A stretch of DNA of 64,000 nucleotides from assembly GCA_963737555.1 (NCBI GenBank), contig CAVTTB010000007.1:124001-188000 (forward strand), given 5' to 3'. The notes under the pieces were generated by a model. That model was not told the DNA's origin. It did not search any database and saw only the letters and a list, made by a program, of their open reading frames with translations. Within the stretch, counting starts at the first letter, position 1, and every line of letters starts with the position of its first letter. Below are positions 1 through 7,819 of this stretch, one piece after another. The translations under genes were made by a program, and so were the position numbers. Source of the DNA: JAHJQQ01 sp963737555. GTDB lineage: Bacteria; Pseudomonadota; Gammaproteobacteria; Thiohalobacterales; Thiohalobacteraceae.

Positions 1-2
1 GA

Positions 3-596
3 CTCGCACGTCGCGACGGCGACTGGTCGGCGGCGCGCCTGTTGCTCACCGGCATTATTATCGCCAGCGGCTGGGGCGCGTTGATCGCATTCATCCTCAC
101 CATCGCCCCGGAACACAATCTGCGCGGCATGTTGTTCTGGTTGATGGGTGATCTCGTTGCAGGGGATATTCCTTGGCTGCATCTATTCCTGCTCTGCGCC
201 GTACTCGCCATCAGTTGGCTGCTCGCGCGACCGCTCAATCTGCTGGCGCGTGGCGAAATGCAGGCACGCACACTCGGCGTCGCCGTCGCGCCATTGCGCA
301 ACACGCTCTACATCCTCGCCGCGCTCAGCACCGCAAGCGCGGTGACACTCGCCGGCAGTGTCGGCTTTGTCGGTTTGGTGGTGCCGCATCTGTTACGGCT
401 AGCCGGCGCACGCGATCAACGCGTGTTGTTGCCCGCGTGCGTCCTGGCCGGTGGCACGCTGTTAGTGATCGCCGACACACTCGCGCGCACACTGTGGGCA
501 CCGCAGCAATTACCGGTCGGCATTCTCACCGCCGCGATCGGCATTCCGCTGTTTCTGCTGTTGCTGTTGAAGCAGCGCGCGGACATTCACACATGA
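3..596 (+). CDS. btuC: FecCD/BtuC-family ABC transporter permease (5' end outside window)
   Basis: Inner-membrane permease of a metal-chelate / cobalamin importer. The open frame enters from the left edge, so only about the last 197 residues are visible. Several hydrophobic segments are seen, plus family-typical stretches such as GSVGFVGLVVPHLLR, which in BtuC lies near the coupling helix contacting the ATPase, and the C-terminal LPVGILTAAIGIPLFLLLL. The stop overlaps the start of the ATPase gene by an ATGA, a normal btuC-btuD coupling. B12 as substrate is inferred from the riboswitch-controlled receptor and the adenosyltransferase 8-12 kb downstream; a siderophore transporter remains possible. 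Confidence 0.85.
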   Translation, partial: LARRDGDWSAARLLLTGIIIASGWGALIAFILTIAPEHNLRGMLFWLMGDLVAGDIPWLHLFLLCAVLAISWLLARPLNLLARGEMQARTLGVAVAPLRNTLYILAALSTASAVTLAGSVGFVGLVVPHLLRLAGARDQRVLLPACVLAGGTLLVIADTLARTLWAPQQLPVGILTAAIGIPLFLLLLLKQRADIHT

Positions 597-1374
597 GCGT
601 GCTTGCGCTCGATAAAGTGAGCCTACGCATCGGCACCGTGGATGTGTGTCACGCACTCGATGTCACCTTCAACCCCGGCGAATGCTGGGCGATCCTCGGT
701 CGCAACGGCACCGGCAAGACCACCTTGCTGCATACCCTGGCCGGTCTGCGCGCAACTGATAACGGATCGATCCTGCTCGATGGCGCCGCCATCGAACAGC
801 TACCCCGCCGACGTATCGCGCAACACGTGGGACTGTTACCGCAAGACAGTCACGATCCGTTTCCCGCCACCGTCTTGGAAACCGCACTGCTCGGCCGTCA
901 CCCGCATCTGTCACCGTGGGCGTGGGAGTCCGCCGAAGATCGCGCCCTGGCCCGCGCCGCGCTCGCACAGGTCGGACTTGTCGATTGGGATGCGCGCACG
1001 CTGGCAACACTCTCCGGCGGTGAACGCCGTCGCGTCGCGCTCGCCACTTTGCTCACGCAAGACCCCGATATTCTGTTATTGGATGAACCGACCAACCATC
1101 TCGACCTGCATCACCAAGTGGCATTGCTGGATCTGCTCGCCCGTCAAGCCCGCGAACGGGCAAGATCGTCATCATGGTGCTGCACGATCTGAATCTCGCC
1201 GCGCGCTTCGCCGATCATTGCCTGTTGTTATACGGCGATGGCAATGTCTGCGCGGGGACATGTGATGAAATACTGGAGACACCTGTTCTGGAACGGCTCT
1301 ACAACCAACCATTGCGGAAAATCAGCGATAAAACCGTCGGCATGGCTGCCGGCCTGATTACTCATATTCATTAA
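593..1374 (+). CDS. btuD: BtuD/FecE-type ABC transporter ATP-binding protein, frameshifted
   Basis: Cytoplasmic ATPase that energises the preceding permease. Walker A GRNGTGKTT, Q-loop region GLLPQD, signature LSGGERRR and Walker B ILLLDEPTNHLD are all present in the first frame, starting at the ATG at 593. The H-loop (MVLHDLNLAARFADH) and the C-terminus continue in another frame from about 1160. One missing base in the run around 1155-1160 explains this: reading GGGG instead of GGG restores an uninterrupted protein of about 260 residues, the normal family length. Probably a sequence error, but a true frameshift cannot be excluded. B12 specificity is inferred from context. Confidence 0.85.
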
Positions 1375-1401
1375 ACACCAGCACACACAAAGGAGAGCTT
1401 C

Positions 1402-2227
1402 GTGGCGATCAATGGGTGCGAACTCAGAGTCATAGAATATCTAATCGACAGTCTCACCGAGAGCCTCGGACGGCGACCCAGAACCCTGCTTTTGGGTTAC
1501 CCCGACATATTGGTGCTGGAACAGACTTTTTCGAACCTTAACCTGTCTATCGACTGGTCTGAAATCCCCAAACGCAAAAGCAGCCGCGATATATGGAGTA
1601 ATCATGGGCGCGATTTTGGTGATTATCCTATGTGCGAATCGAAAGCACTCCTGAATGCCTTAGGTTCCGATTGCGTCGTACTGGATGCATTGTCATGGGG
1701 CGGAGAAGATTTCGTTGTCGACCTGAACCTGCCTTTGTCTGAAGCGCCAGCGTGTGGAGTTGGGCAGCTTTGATTTGATCATTGATCCGGGCACAGTTGA
1801 GCACTGTTTCAATATCGCGCAGGCGTTCTTGAATATTGAGCGGTTACTTGCACCCTCGGGTTTTATCTACCACCAGGCAGCGGTCGCCTTTCCGAATCAC
1901 GGATTTTGGAGCATAAGTCCAACGGCTTTTTTTGATTTTTATGACAGTCGGAATTTTGTTCTAGGCGCGCCTTATGTATGGAGGGGCACGTGTGACAAGG
2001 AAGGGTTCGAACCCAAATTTAATGCCATCGATCCGTTTGCAGCAATTCTGGGCGTTCCAACACCGTTGACGGGCAGTTTCATTTTTCAGGCGCCAAGTCG
2101 GGAGCATGCGGTATGCAAAAACACCCCATTCCCGATCCAGCGTTGCTACTCGAGCAAACCTCGCAACCTCCCGCTTCGCGATTATTGCACCACCGCATTG
2201 CCAAAAAGTCACCTAGTGCCGCAGTGA
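1402..2227 (+). CDS. Class I SAM-dependent methyltransferase-like protein, frameshifted
   Basis: GTG start at 1402 preceded by AAGGAGAG. The first frame (about 120 residues) has a Rossmann-like beginning (RTLLLGYPDILVLEQ); the second, from about 1750, has FDLIIDPGTVEHCFN followed by NIERLLAPSGFIYH, the motif IV / post-IV pattern of class I methyltransferases, then FDFYDSRNFVLG. One indel near 1735-1745 joins them into a protein of about 275 residues. The substrate is unknown. Base composition is a little more AT-rich than the neighbours, and it sits alone between the B12 transporter and trxC, so acquisition is possible. Fold assignment is inference from motif order. Confidence 0.55.
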
Positions 2228-2233
2228 AGACCT

Positions 2234-2608
2234 TTATGGAGTACGCGCAGCCTTATTGCCGCGGGGTTGCCACTTCGACGGATTGAACACGATGCGCGTG
2301 TTCAACTGCTCTGCATACTCTGCGGCATACTCGCATACATACTGGTACGAACCGCGCCGGAGACCATTAATCGTGGAAGTGCGATTTTTCAGTACATAGC
2401 GATACCAGTCATCGCCTTGTTCACCGCCGGTGGCCTCGGTTTTCTCGACACTGTCTACCTGAAATACCAGTGCCGAGGTGATGCCCGTGTTTTTAATGAC
2501 AGGCACCGCCGGCACCTTCGTCGGTGTTTTGGGGATGATGTTGCGATCAGCCAGCGTGGAATCATTCGCGCTTTGGGGAATGATGTTGTCTGCAATGTCA
2601 GTCAGCAT
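2234..2608 (-). CDS. Conserved hypothetical protein, ~124 aa
   Basis: Unrecognised. The C-terminal half looks like a real domain: DDWYRYVLKNRTSTINGLRRG followed by a segment with QYVCEYAAEYAEQLN and a WQPRG tail, a pattern of aromatic and basic residues unlike an antisense shadow. The N-terminal half is polar, low in complexity and rich in Pro, Thr and Asn, suggesting a flexible linker. I chose the ATG at 2608 (MLTDIADN), which has GAG upstream; a longer start at 2620 is possible. It is convergent with the methyltransferase-like gene, whose stop is seven bases away. Function cannot be inferred. Confidence 0.5.
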   Translation of the reverse strand: MLTDIADNIIPQSANDSTLADRNIIPKTPTKVPAVPVIKNTGITSALVFQVDSVEKTEATGGEQGDDWYRYVLKNRTSTINGLRRGSYQYVCEYAAEYAEQLNTRIVFNPSKWQPRGNKAARTP

Positions 2609-2677
2609 GTGCGTTCTCATATCGATGAATGGGCCTGAACAAGCGGGAAAACACACCTGACCGCGCACAGCGCGCAT

Positions 2678-2914
2678 AGCAAGGTGGTGTTTCGTCGAGA
2701 TGTTCTCCGTCCGGATCCGTCATGCGGGGCGGCGGGCAAGATATCAGCGGTCACGGGGCGACGGATGCTGAACTGTAGAAACCAACAACGGTCATCACGC
2801 CGACCGTAGGCACAGATTACCACGTTGCCCACGCTCAGGCTGACATAGTTAGCGGATATTCGATGGTCTAGCGCCGTGGTACGACCGCAGTTGCTCGAAC
2901 CAGGGCCATCTTGC
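2678..2914. other. Intergenic stretch without supported gene
   Basis: About 240 bases between the hypothetical gene and trxC. Short overlapping frames exist on both strands but none has a credible start, ribosome-binding site or domain pattern. Confidence 0.4.
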
Positions 2915-3349
2915 CTATATCAGGCCCCGCACCCACCGCACGATGTCCTGAGCACTCATGGCCCCGGCCTGCCGGGCCACTTCGCGACCGCCATTGAACA
3001 AGGCCAGCGTAGGTATGCTGCGGATGCCGTATTGCGCGCCCAGCCCCTGCTCCACCTCGGTGTTCACTTTGGCGAAGCGTACTTGCGGTTCCATCAGGCC
3101 GGCCGCCTGAATGAATTGCGGCGCCATCATCTTGCAGGGGCCGCACCAGGGGGCCCAGAAATCCACCACCACCGGAATGTCGTTGCGGGTGATGTGCTTG
3201 GCGAAGCTGGCGCCGGTCAGTTCAAGCGGATGACCGGTGAACAGCGGTTCGTGACATTGGCCGCAGTTGGGGCCTTGTGGCAGTCGCGCCGCGGGGACGC
3301 GGTTGACAGCATGGCAGTGCGGGCAGACGAGATGCAGTGAATCATTCAT
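2915..3349 (-). CDS. trxC: Thioredoxin 2
   Basis: Cytoplasmic thiol-disulfide reductase. The N-terminal zinc finger typical of TrxC is present (CPHC at residues 9-12 and CGQC at 29-32), followed by a thioredoxin fold with the active site WCGPC at 68-72 and the cis-Pro region RSIPTLALF. Length 144 aa matches the family. The zinc finger distinguishes it from TrxA; E. coli TrxC is linked to oxidative stress, but no OxyR-type site was identified here. The gene stands alone, with about 150 bases to the divergent lipoprotein gene. Confidence 0.95.
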   Translation of the reverse strand: MNDSLHLVCPHCHAVNRVPAARLPQGPNCGQCHEPLFTGHPLELTGASFAKHITRNDIPVVVDFWAPWCGPCKMMAPQFIQAAGLMEPQVRFAKVNTEVEQGLGAQYGIRSIPTLALFNGGREVARQAGAMSAQDIVRWVRGLI

Positions 3350-3502
3350 AACAAAACCTTCGTTTGAGCCGACTGCCGTTTATATGGGGTCGATGCCACA
3401 ACTTGCCAAGTGGCAATACCAGACAATTGATTTCACGCAGCTACACCCCAATTTACATGAGCTAGGCTAAAAGCATGGAAACCCGCTGTGCGTGGTGCTG
3501 AT

Positions 3503-4066
3503 ATGAATGCTGCAAAACTAGCTCTGTTGCTCGTGCTCGGTGTCGGGCTATTGGGCTGCGCCGGTCCACGCTATCAGACCTTCTACCGCTACGAGCCGCC
3601 CACCGATGCCGCGGCGCTCGGCTGCCTGGCACCCTGCGAGCAGACGCAGAATGCCTGCATGGATCGCTGCAAGGAAAATTTCGCGGCGTGCGTACGCGTC
3701 ATTGAGCCTGAGGCACAGGCGCGGTATGACGACGCACTCAAGCGCTACGAAGGGGAATGGTCGCAATACCAACGCGACCTGGACCGCTATCAACTCAGCA
3801 TCTCTGTAGGCTGGGGTTACGGTGGAGGTTGGTACGGTGCCGGTTGGTATGATCCCTGGTGGCCCTACGGCGGCTATCAACCGTATTACTATCCACCCGA
3901 GCCACCGCGACGGCCCAGTTATGCCGAGGAACTGAGCAAGCTCAGCGCAGAATTATGCGATCGCGACTGCGGCTGCCAACTCAGCTACGACGCCTGCTTC
4001 CTCGGCTGCGGTGGCAGCAAGGTTCCGGAGACACGCTGTATAGCCAACTGCCCGGTGGGGGAATAG
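3503..4066 (+). CDS. Cysteine-rich predicted lipoprotein
   Basis: The signal peptide ends in the lipobox LLGC, with the lipidated Cys at residue 19, so the mature protein should be membrane-anchored in the periplasm. The mature part has two cysteine-rich helical-looking segments (about residues 40-65 and 145-187, with spacings such as CMDRCKENFAAC and CDRDCGC) separated by a coiled-coil-like RY/DRYQ region and a Gly/Tyr/Trp/Pro-rich low-complexity linker around residues 103-135. The ATG at 3503 gives a better signal peptide than the upstream GTG at 3488. Function unknown; the many cysteines suggest disulfide-stabilised repeats. Confidence 0.75.
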   Translation: MNAAKLALLLVLGVGLLGCAGPRYQTFYRYEPPTDAAALGCLAPCEQTQNACMDRCKENFAACVRVIEPEAQARYDDALKRYEGEWSQYQRDLDRYQLSISVGWGYGGGWYGAGWYDPWWPYGGYQPYYYPPEPPRRPSYAEELSKLSAELCDRDCGCQLSYDACFLGCGGSKVPETRCIANCPVGE

Positions 4067-4189
4067 TCGCGCGCCGGTTTGCGCGCTGCCAGCAACACCG
4101 CCGTCGGGTCCGTGACGCTCCTCGTACGACCACCGCCTTAGTCACTCCACGGGTAATGCGACCGCTCGATCGCATCGCCAGCGACCTGC

Positions 4190-4600
4190 TCAGACGAGTT
4201 GGAACAAGCTCGCCAGCAGGATCATCTGCATGGCAAATCCCAGCAAAAAGCTCACCACGCGCAACAACGGCACAGCAAAGACAAACACTAAGAAATGGGT
4301 CAGTCGCGCAAAGAAGTAGATCATGCACGCCGTTGCCGTCAATGGACTGTTCAAATCGGCGAACTCGATCAGCAGCACCAGCGGGGCGAAGATCACCAGA
4401 TTCTCCACCGCATTCTCATGCGCGCGCATCATGCGCTCGGCCCAGGCGACCTTGGTTGCGGTGATGCCATAGGGATCCCAGAACGCCGGTAATCCACCAT
4501 GCTCGACGATGCGGTTCAGGATATAAGGGACCCACATCACAGCCGTCATCAACAGGGTCAGGCCCAGCCAGTAGACTTCATCGCTCATCATGTACGTCAT
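4190..4600 (-). CDS. MAPEG-family membrane protein
   Basis: About 136 aa with four hydrophobic segments. MRAHENAVENLVIFAPLVLL matches the MAPEG signature (RA..N..E...F), followed by ARLTHFLVFVFAVPLLRVVSFLLGF. MAPEG proteins are inner-membrane glutathione-related enzymes or proteins of unknown activity. The start at 4600 follows AAGGAGAAGAAC. It is the last gene of an apparent three-gene operon with the SnoaL-like gene (gap 23 nt) and the MarR regulator, so it is probably induced with them, perhaps in response to electrophiles or phenolics. That role is inference. Confidence 0.85.
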   Translation of the reverse strand: MTYMMSDEVYWLGLTLLMTAVMWVPYILNRIVEHGGLPAFWDPYGITATKVAWAERMMRAHENAVENLVIFAPLVLLIEFADLNSPLTATACMIYFFARLTHFLVFVFAVPLLRVVSFLLGFAMQMILLASLFQLV

Positions 4601-4623
4601 GTTCTTCTCCTTGGGTTGTGTGC

Positions 4624-5109
4624 TTAGGTGTTTGCCTGCGTCTTGATAACATCCTGATAACGTGCCAGCAGCACCGCGTTATCGATGGATCCGTGATGGT
4701 GCACCTGCTTCCAGGTGCCGCTTTCCTTGCGATAGAGACGTGAAGTGCGTATCGCGAGATCTATGCGCTCAGTTCCCAGCTCGACATAGCCGCGCTCACG
4801 ACCCACGGCACAGAACATGTCGCCGCCAAGGTGAAGACTGTAATCGTGGAACTCCACATAGACCCGCGCGGGGCCGTGAAAGATGCGTTCATAGACGGCC
4901 CGGATCGCCGGCCAGCCGCGCCGGACATCGCCCAGCGGGTTCGACATAGACACCGCCTCACACTGAGACCAATTCTCGGCCATCAAAGCCAGATCGCGTT
5001 GATTGAAGGCCTTGTAGAACTGAATCAGACAGGCATGTTGGTCACTCGTATCGCTCGGTTTACCTGCAGCTGTTTCGTCACCGGTGATCGGCAGTAATTC
5101 CGTGTTCAT
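4624..5109 (-). CDS. SnoaL-like / NTF2-fold protein (DUF4440 type)
   Basis: A small alpha+beta cone protein of about 161 aa. The start of the fold is seen in LIQFYKAFNQRDLALMAENWS, then GWPAIRAVYERIFHGPARVYVEFHD and the closing LYRKESGTWKQVHHHGS, as in SnoaL_3-like stress-associated proteins. I chose the ATG at 5109 (MNTELLPITG); the longer frame to 5148 would run through the MarR operator at 5124-5137. It lies 46 nt after the marR stop and 23 nt before the MAPEG gene. Enzymatic activity is unknown. Confidence 0.75.
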   Translation of the reverse strand: MNTELLPITGDETAAGKPSDTSDQHACLIQFYKAFNQRDLALMAENWSQCEAVSMSNPLGDVRRGWPAIRAVYERIFHGPARVYVEFHDYSLHLGGDMFCAVGRERGYVELGTERIDLAIRTSRLYRKESGTWKQVHHHGSIDNAVLLARYQDVIKTQANT

Positions 5110-5123
5110 CTCGCCCCTGTATT

Positions 5124-5137
5124 GTTGTATGTACAAC
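5124..5137. promoter_or_regulatory. Putative MarR operator 1 (GTTGTA-TG-TACAAC)
   Basis: A perfect 6-bp inverted repeat with a 2-bp centre, just upstream of the SnoaL-like gene start and after the marR stop. The same motif, with one mismatch, lies upstream of marR itself at 5588-5601. Two copies in the two 5' regions of one operon strongly suggest the binding site of the MarR protein encoded between them. Confidence 0.75.
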
Positions 5138-5155
5138 ATACATGTCAAAAAAATA

Positions 5156-5563
5156 TCAACCTAGCTTGTCGGCCGTCTCACGCAAGCGTCGTACAAGCTC
5201 CACCAGGTCCGTTTTGCCGATTGCACTGACCATCCGCGCATATAAAGCATCACCTTGAGCATTGAGTTGCGCCTCCAATCGTCGCGCGGCCGCAGTCGGC
5301 GCCACACGTTGTTCGCGACCACTCCGGGTACGGCGCAGCAGACTCTTCTCTTCCAAGGCATCGATGAAGCGCGTGACTGTCGACTTCTCCAGACGCAATT
5401 CATCAGCAATCTGCTTTTGCGTGATCGCTGGCTGGGTCAGCACCAAGCGTAACAAGTAGGCATGCGCTGGAGACAAACCCATCTCCTGGAATGCCTGATC
5501 CCATATCTTGTCGACCTTGCGCACCAGTGCGTTGAGGTTGAAGTAGAGGCAACGCTCGAACAT
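5156..5563 (-). CDS. MarR-family transcriptional regulator
   Basis: A winged-helix regulator of 135 aa. LTQPAITQKQIADELRLEKSTVTRFIDALEEKSLLRR is the helix-turn-helix and the beginning of the wing, and REQRVAPTAAARRLEAQLN the wing exit, as in MarR/SlyA proteins. First gene of the operon marR - SnoaL-like - MAPEG, all on the minus strand. Matching inverted repeats upstream of marR and of the second gene point to autoregulation and local control, probably repression relieved by a small ligand (family knowledge; the ligand is unknown). Confidence 0.9.
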   Translation of the reverse strand: MFERCLYFNLNALVRKVDKIWDQAFQEMGLSPAHAYLLRLVLTQPAITQKQIADELRLEKSTVTRFIDALEEKSLLRRTRSGREQRVAPTAAARRLEAQLNAQGDALYARMVSAIGKTDLVELVRRLRETADKLG

Positions 5564-5587
5564 GGGAAATACAATAAGCCAAAATAT

Positions 5588-5601
5588 GTTGTATGTGCAA
5601 C
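5588..5601. promoter_or_regulatory. Putative MarR operator 2 (GTTGTA-TG-TGCAAC)
   Basis: An inverted repeat with one mismatch relative to operator 1, located 25 nt upstream of the marR start and just past the stop of the tetR gene. Same spacing and same TG centre as the site at 5124-5137. Confidence 0.75.
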
Positions 5602-5615
5602 TATTTGCTGACCGG

Positions 5616-6217
5616 CTAATTTATCCCTACCGCCCGCAAGAACATCGCCACCAGATGTTTGACTAGATCCGCCAAGCTGTAGTCGCGGTAACGGTCCGCC
5701 TGGTACACGATCTTGGCATACAGCGCCTCGCGCACCATGCCTTGAAACATCAGCGCAGCGATGCGCGCGTCGACGCTGACCGCATGGCCTTCCTTGCGCA
5801 GTTCGCCGAGGCCGAACTCGATGTAGTCGGCAAACGGACGCCAGCGGTTCTCGAAGAACTGGCGCGGGCCTGACTGCCTTCCAGCGCGGCGTGCAATTCC
5901 ATGCGCAGATAATCGGGATCGCGCGCGACGCTCTCGACGTACATCAGCGTCATTTTCGCCAGCATGCCGCCGAAATCGTCCGGCCCGCGCACGACCACAT
6001 CGACATAGTTCTCACGCTTGCAGGCAATCTCGCTGAGCACCGCCTCGTAGAGATCCTGTTTGGAGGAAAAATGGCGGTACAAGACCGCCGGACTCACCGC
6101 CAGGCGCACGGCAATTTCGTCGACTGACACGCCGTGATAGCCCTTGTCGGCAAACAACACCTTGGCGACCGCCAGGATCGACGCACGCCGTTCGGATGCT
6201 TGCAGGCGTTTGGCCAT
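5616..6217 (-). CDS. TetR/AcrR-family regulator, frameshifted
   Basis: N-terminal TetR helix-turn-helix: RASILAVAKVLFADKGYHGVSVDEIA then LAVSPAVLYRHFSSKQDLYEAVL. The first frame runs to LEGSQAR; the natural C-terminus (FFENRWRPFADYIEFGLG, then ALMFQGMVREALYAK and LADLVKHLVAMFLRAVG) is in another frame from about 5875 and stops at 5616. One indel near 5875 restores a normal protein of about 200 aa. It follows the tusA-like gene by 15 nt. The perfect palindrome upstream of tusA is its likely operator. Confidence 0.85.
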
Positions 6218-6232
6218 GAGTCCGGTCGCCGC

Positions 6233-6478
6233 TCAACTCGCCTTGCGGATCAGGAATTCGTAGGCGCCCTCGGCCTGCCCGGACGACACCAAGGTGTTAC
6301 CCGTCTGTTTACAGAACGCCTCGAAATCCTTCACCGACCCGGGATCGGTCGCGATGATGCGCAACACCTGGCCAGACCCGAGCGCCGCAATGCTCTTCTT
6401 GGCGCGCAGGATGGGCAGCGGGCAGTTCAAGCCGCGGGCGTCGAGTTCTTGGTCAAAGCCCTGATTCGTTGAGGACAT
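6233..6478 (-). CDS. tusA: TusA/SirA-family sulfur carrier protein
   Basis: An 81-residue protein with the family signature LDARGLNCPLP; Cys19 is the persulfide-carrying residue in TusA. The C-terminal part EGAYEFLIRK also fits. TusA-like proteins carry sulfane sulfur for tRNA thiolation, molybdenum cofactor synthesis or, in sulfur oxidisers, to DsrE/DsrC. Which role applies is not decidable here; a dsrC gene occurs at 40.4 kb. Pairing with a TetR regulator and a palindromic operator is unusual and suggests inducible expression. Confidence 0.9.
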   Translation of the reverse strand: MSSTNQGFDQELDARGLNCPLPILRAKKSIAALGSGQVLRIIATDPGSVKDFEAFCKQTGNTLVSSGQAEGAYEFLIRKAS

Positions 6479-6499
6479 GTCGATCTCCTTTCATAAGTT

Positions 6500-6513
6500 A
6501 GTGAACGTTCACT
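6500..6513. promoter_or_regulatory. Perfect palindrome AGTGAACGTTCACT, putative TetR operator
   Basis: A 14-bp perfect palindrome with partly symmetric TTA/TAA arms, 22 nt upstream of the tusA-like start. GTGAAC-type half-sites are common for TetR/FabR-like regulators. The most likely binder is the TetR protein encoded second in this operon. Confidence 0.75.
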
Positions 6514-6553
6514 TAAGATAGGCGGCAAACAGATCCCTGTCAATACGGCTCAT

Positions 6554-6577
6554 AAAAAACCCGCCGAAGCGGGATTT
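6554..6577. terminator. Bidirectional hairpin terminator
   Basis: An A-run, then stem CCCGC / GCGGG, then ATTTC. It lies between the start region of the tusA operon and the end of the gene at 6658, and could end transcription from either side. Confidence 0.5.
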
Positions 6578-6657
6578 CATTCTGGATTGACCCTTACGGG
6601 GCAAGCGCCCCGACCGGCGCGCTCAGCGGTGGCACCAAGCCGCGCCGAACACCCAGC

Positions 6658-7119
6658 TCAGTCACCAAATAACTTTTGCCACCAACGCCGGCGGTTACCG
6701 GGCAGGTACGGCGCCTTGAGATCGTCCGGCGGCAGTTTTGAGAGGATCCAACCCGGCAGCGGCGGATTGTCACTGAAGCCGCACGACACCCCGAGGTTAT
6801 GCGGGTCGAAGATTTTAACGAAACCCGGCACATCGAATGAGTCGGTGTAGACGATGCCGCAATAATCTTCTTCGTGCTCTTTGCGCAACAACACATCGAT
6901 CTCGCTGATGAATGCGCGCAGCTGTTCGGCACTGACCGTTGTTGTCGGTGGCTCGGCACCGATGGCGTAGAGATACCAGTCACTCGCCGCATCCTGGCGC
7001 AGCACCTCCCATAGCGCATCCAATTGTGGCCAGCGCAATACGCCGTAGAACGTGCCTTTGAACGCCTCGCGAAAGCTCTGTTGCGGCGGTGGTTCGTGAT
7101 TCATCGCGTGCGATTCCAT
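6658..7119 (-). CDS. Conserved hypothetical protein, ~153 aa
   Basis: No named family recognised. The sequence is well-formed and mixed alpha/beta: FREAFKGTFYGVLRWPQLDA, then DWYLYAIGAEPP, a helical segment ending LLRKEHEEDYCGIVYTDSF, and FVKIFDPHNLGVSCGFS near the middle. No signal peptide or membrane segment. It may start at the internal ATG at 7104 (MNHEPPP). It sits between two TetR genes on the same strand but has its own intergenic spaces. Composition argues for a real gene. Confidence 0.75.
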   Translation of the reverse strand: MESHAMNHEPPPQQSFREAFKGTFYGVLRWPQLDALWEVLRQDAASDWYLYAIGAEPPTTTVSAEQLRAFISEIDVLLRKEHEEDYCGIVYTDSFDVPGFVKIFDPHNLGVSCGFSDNPPLPGWILSKLPPDDLKAPYLPGNRRRWWQKLFGD

Positions 7120-7167
7120 ACGTGTCTCTTATTCAATCTGTAGTGGCTGCAAAATGTGTAATTTCAA

Positions 7168-7740
7168 TCACAACTCGTCGATCCATTGTTTCAGACGTGC
7201 CGCTTCCTTGCGCAAGAAGGCGCTATCTTCAAAGGCGTTCACGATCAGGCTCACGCCTTGCGTCACCGCCAGCAAATGCAAGGCGTTATCGCGCGAGGCA
7301 CGGCCACAGCCCAAGGCCTGAAACTGGCTCTTCAACCATTCGAAAAACAGCGCGAACATTTCCTGCGACCTGGACTGCAGAACCAGCTGCGTCTTGCTGA
7401 GTTCGACCGTCAGCGATCCCATCGGGCAACCGTAGCGCAGAATATCCTGTTCCTCGTTCAGCAGTATCTGTACGTAACGCTTAAGCCGGTCGGCCGGCTC
7501 CGGGATGCTGGCCTCCCATTCCGCCAGCATGGCGCGTATACCGTCCAATCGGTAATCCACCACCGCATCCAGTATTTCGTCCTTGGTTTTGAAATAGTAA
7601 TAGAAATTCCCGCGCGGAATCTCCGCCGCGTCGGCGATATCGCTGAACGACGTCTGGTTATACCCACGCTGATAAAACAGCCGGTTTGCCGTCTCGACGA
7701 TATGCTGCCGAAACTCCTGACCTTTGCGTTTGAGTGCCAT
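7168..7740 (-). CDS. TetR/AcrR-family transcriptional regulator
   Basis: About 190 aa. The DNA-binding domain is complete: HIVETANRLFYQRGYNQTSFSDIADAAEIPRGNFYYYFKTKDEILDAV. The ligand-binding domain includes RYGCPMGSLTVELSKTQ and LAVTQGVSLIVNAF, resembling regulators of the TetR_C_6 / YxaF-like group. The ATG at 7740 (MALKRKGQ) was chosen over the upstream start because the domain begins right there. It lies 345 nt upstream of the divergently... same-strand SDR gene's 3' end is to its right (7820), so the two are tandem on the minus strand. Confidence 0.88.
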   Translation of the reverse strand: MALKRKGQEFRQHIVETANRLFYQRGYNQTSFSDIADAAEIPRGNFYYYFKTKDEILDAVVDYRLDGIRAMLAEWEASIPEPADRLKRYVQILLNEEQDILRYGCPMGSLTVELSKTQLVLQSRSQEMFALFFEWLKSQFQALGCGRASRDNALHLLAVTQGVSLIVNAFEDSAFLRKEAARLKQWIDEL

Positions 7741-7819
7741 GCTGCCGCCCTGCTGAGCTGTGCACCCATTGTACCGCACCCCTGCGCATGATCGACTCCT
7801 GGGTCAGTTGCGATGGAGA

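Noticed and set aside
173..592. N-terminal extension of the BtuD frame upstream of 593
   Set aside because: This part is antiparallel in logic to btuC and has no ABC motif; the real start is the ATG at 593.
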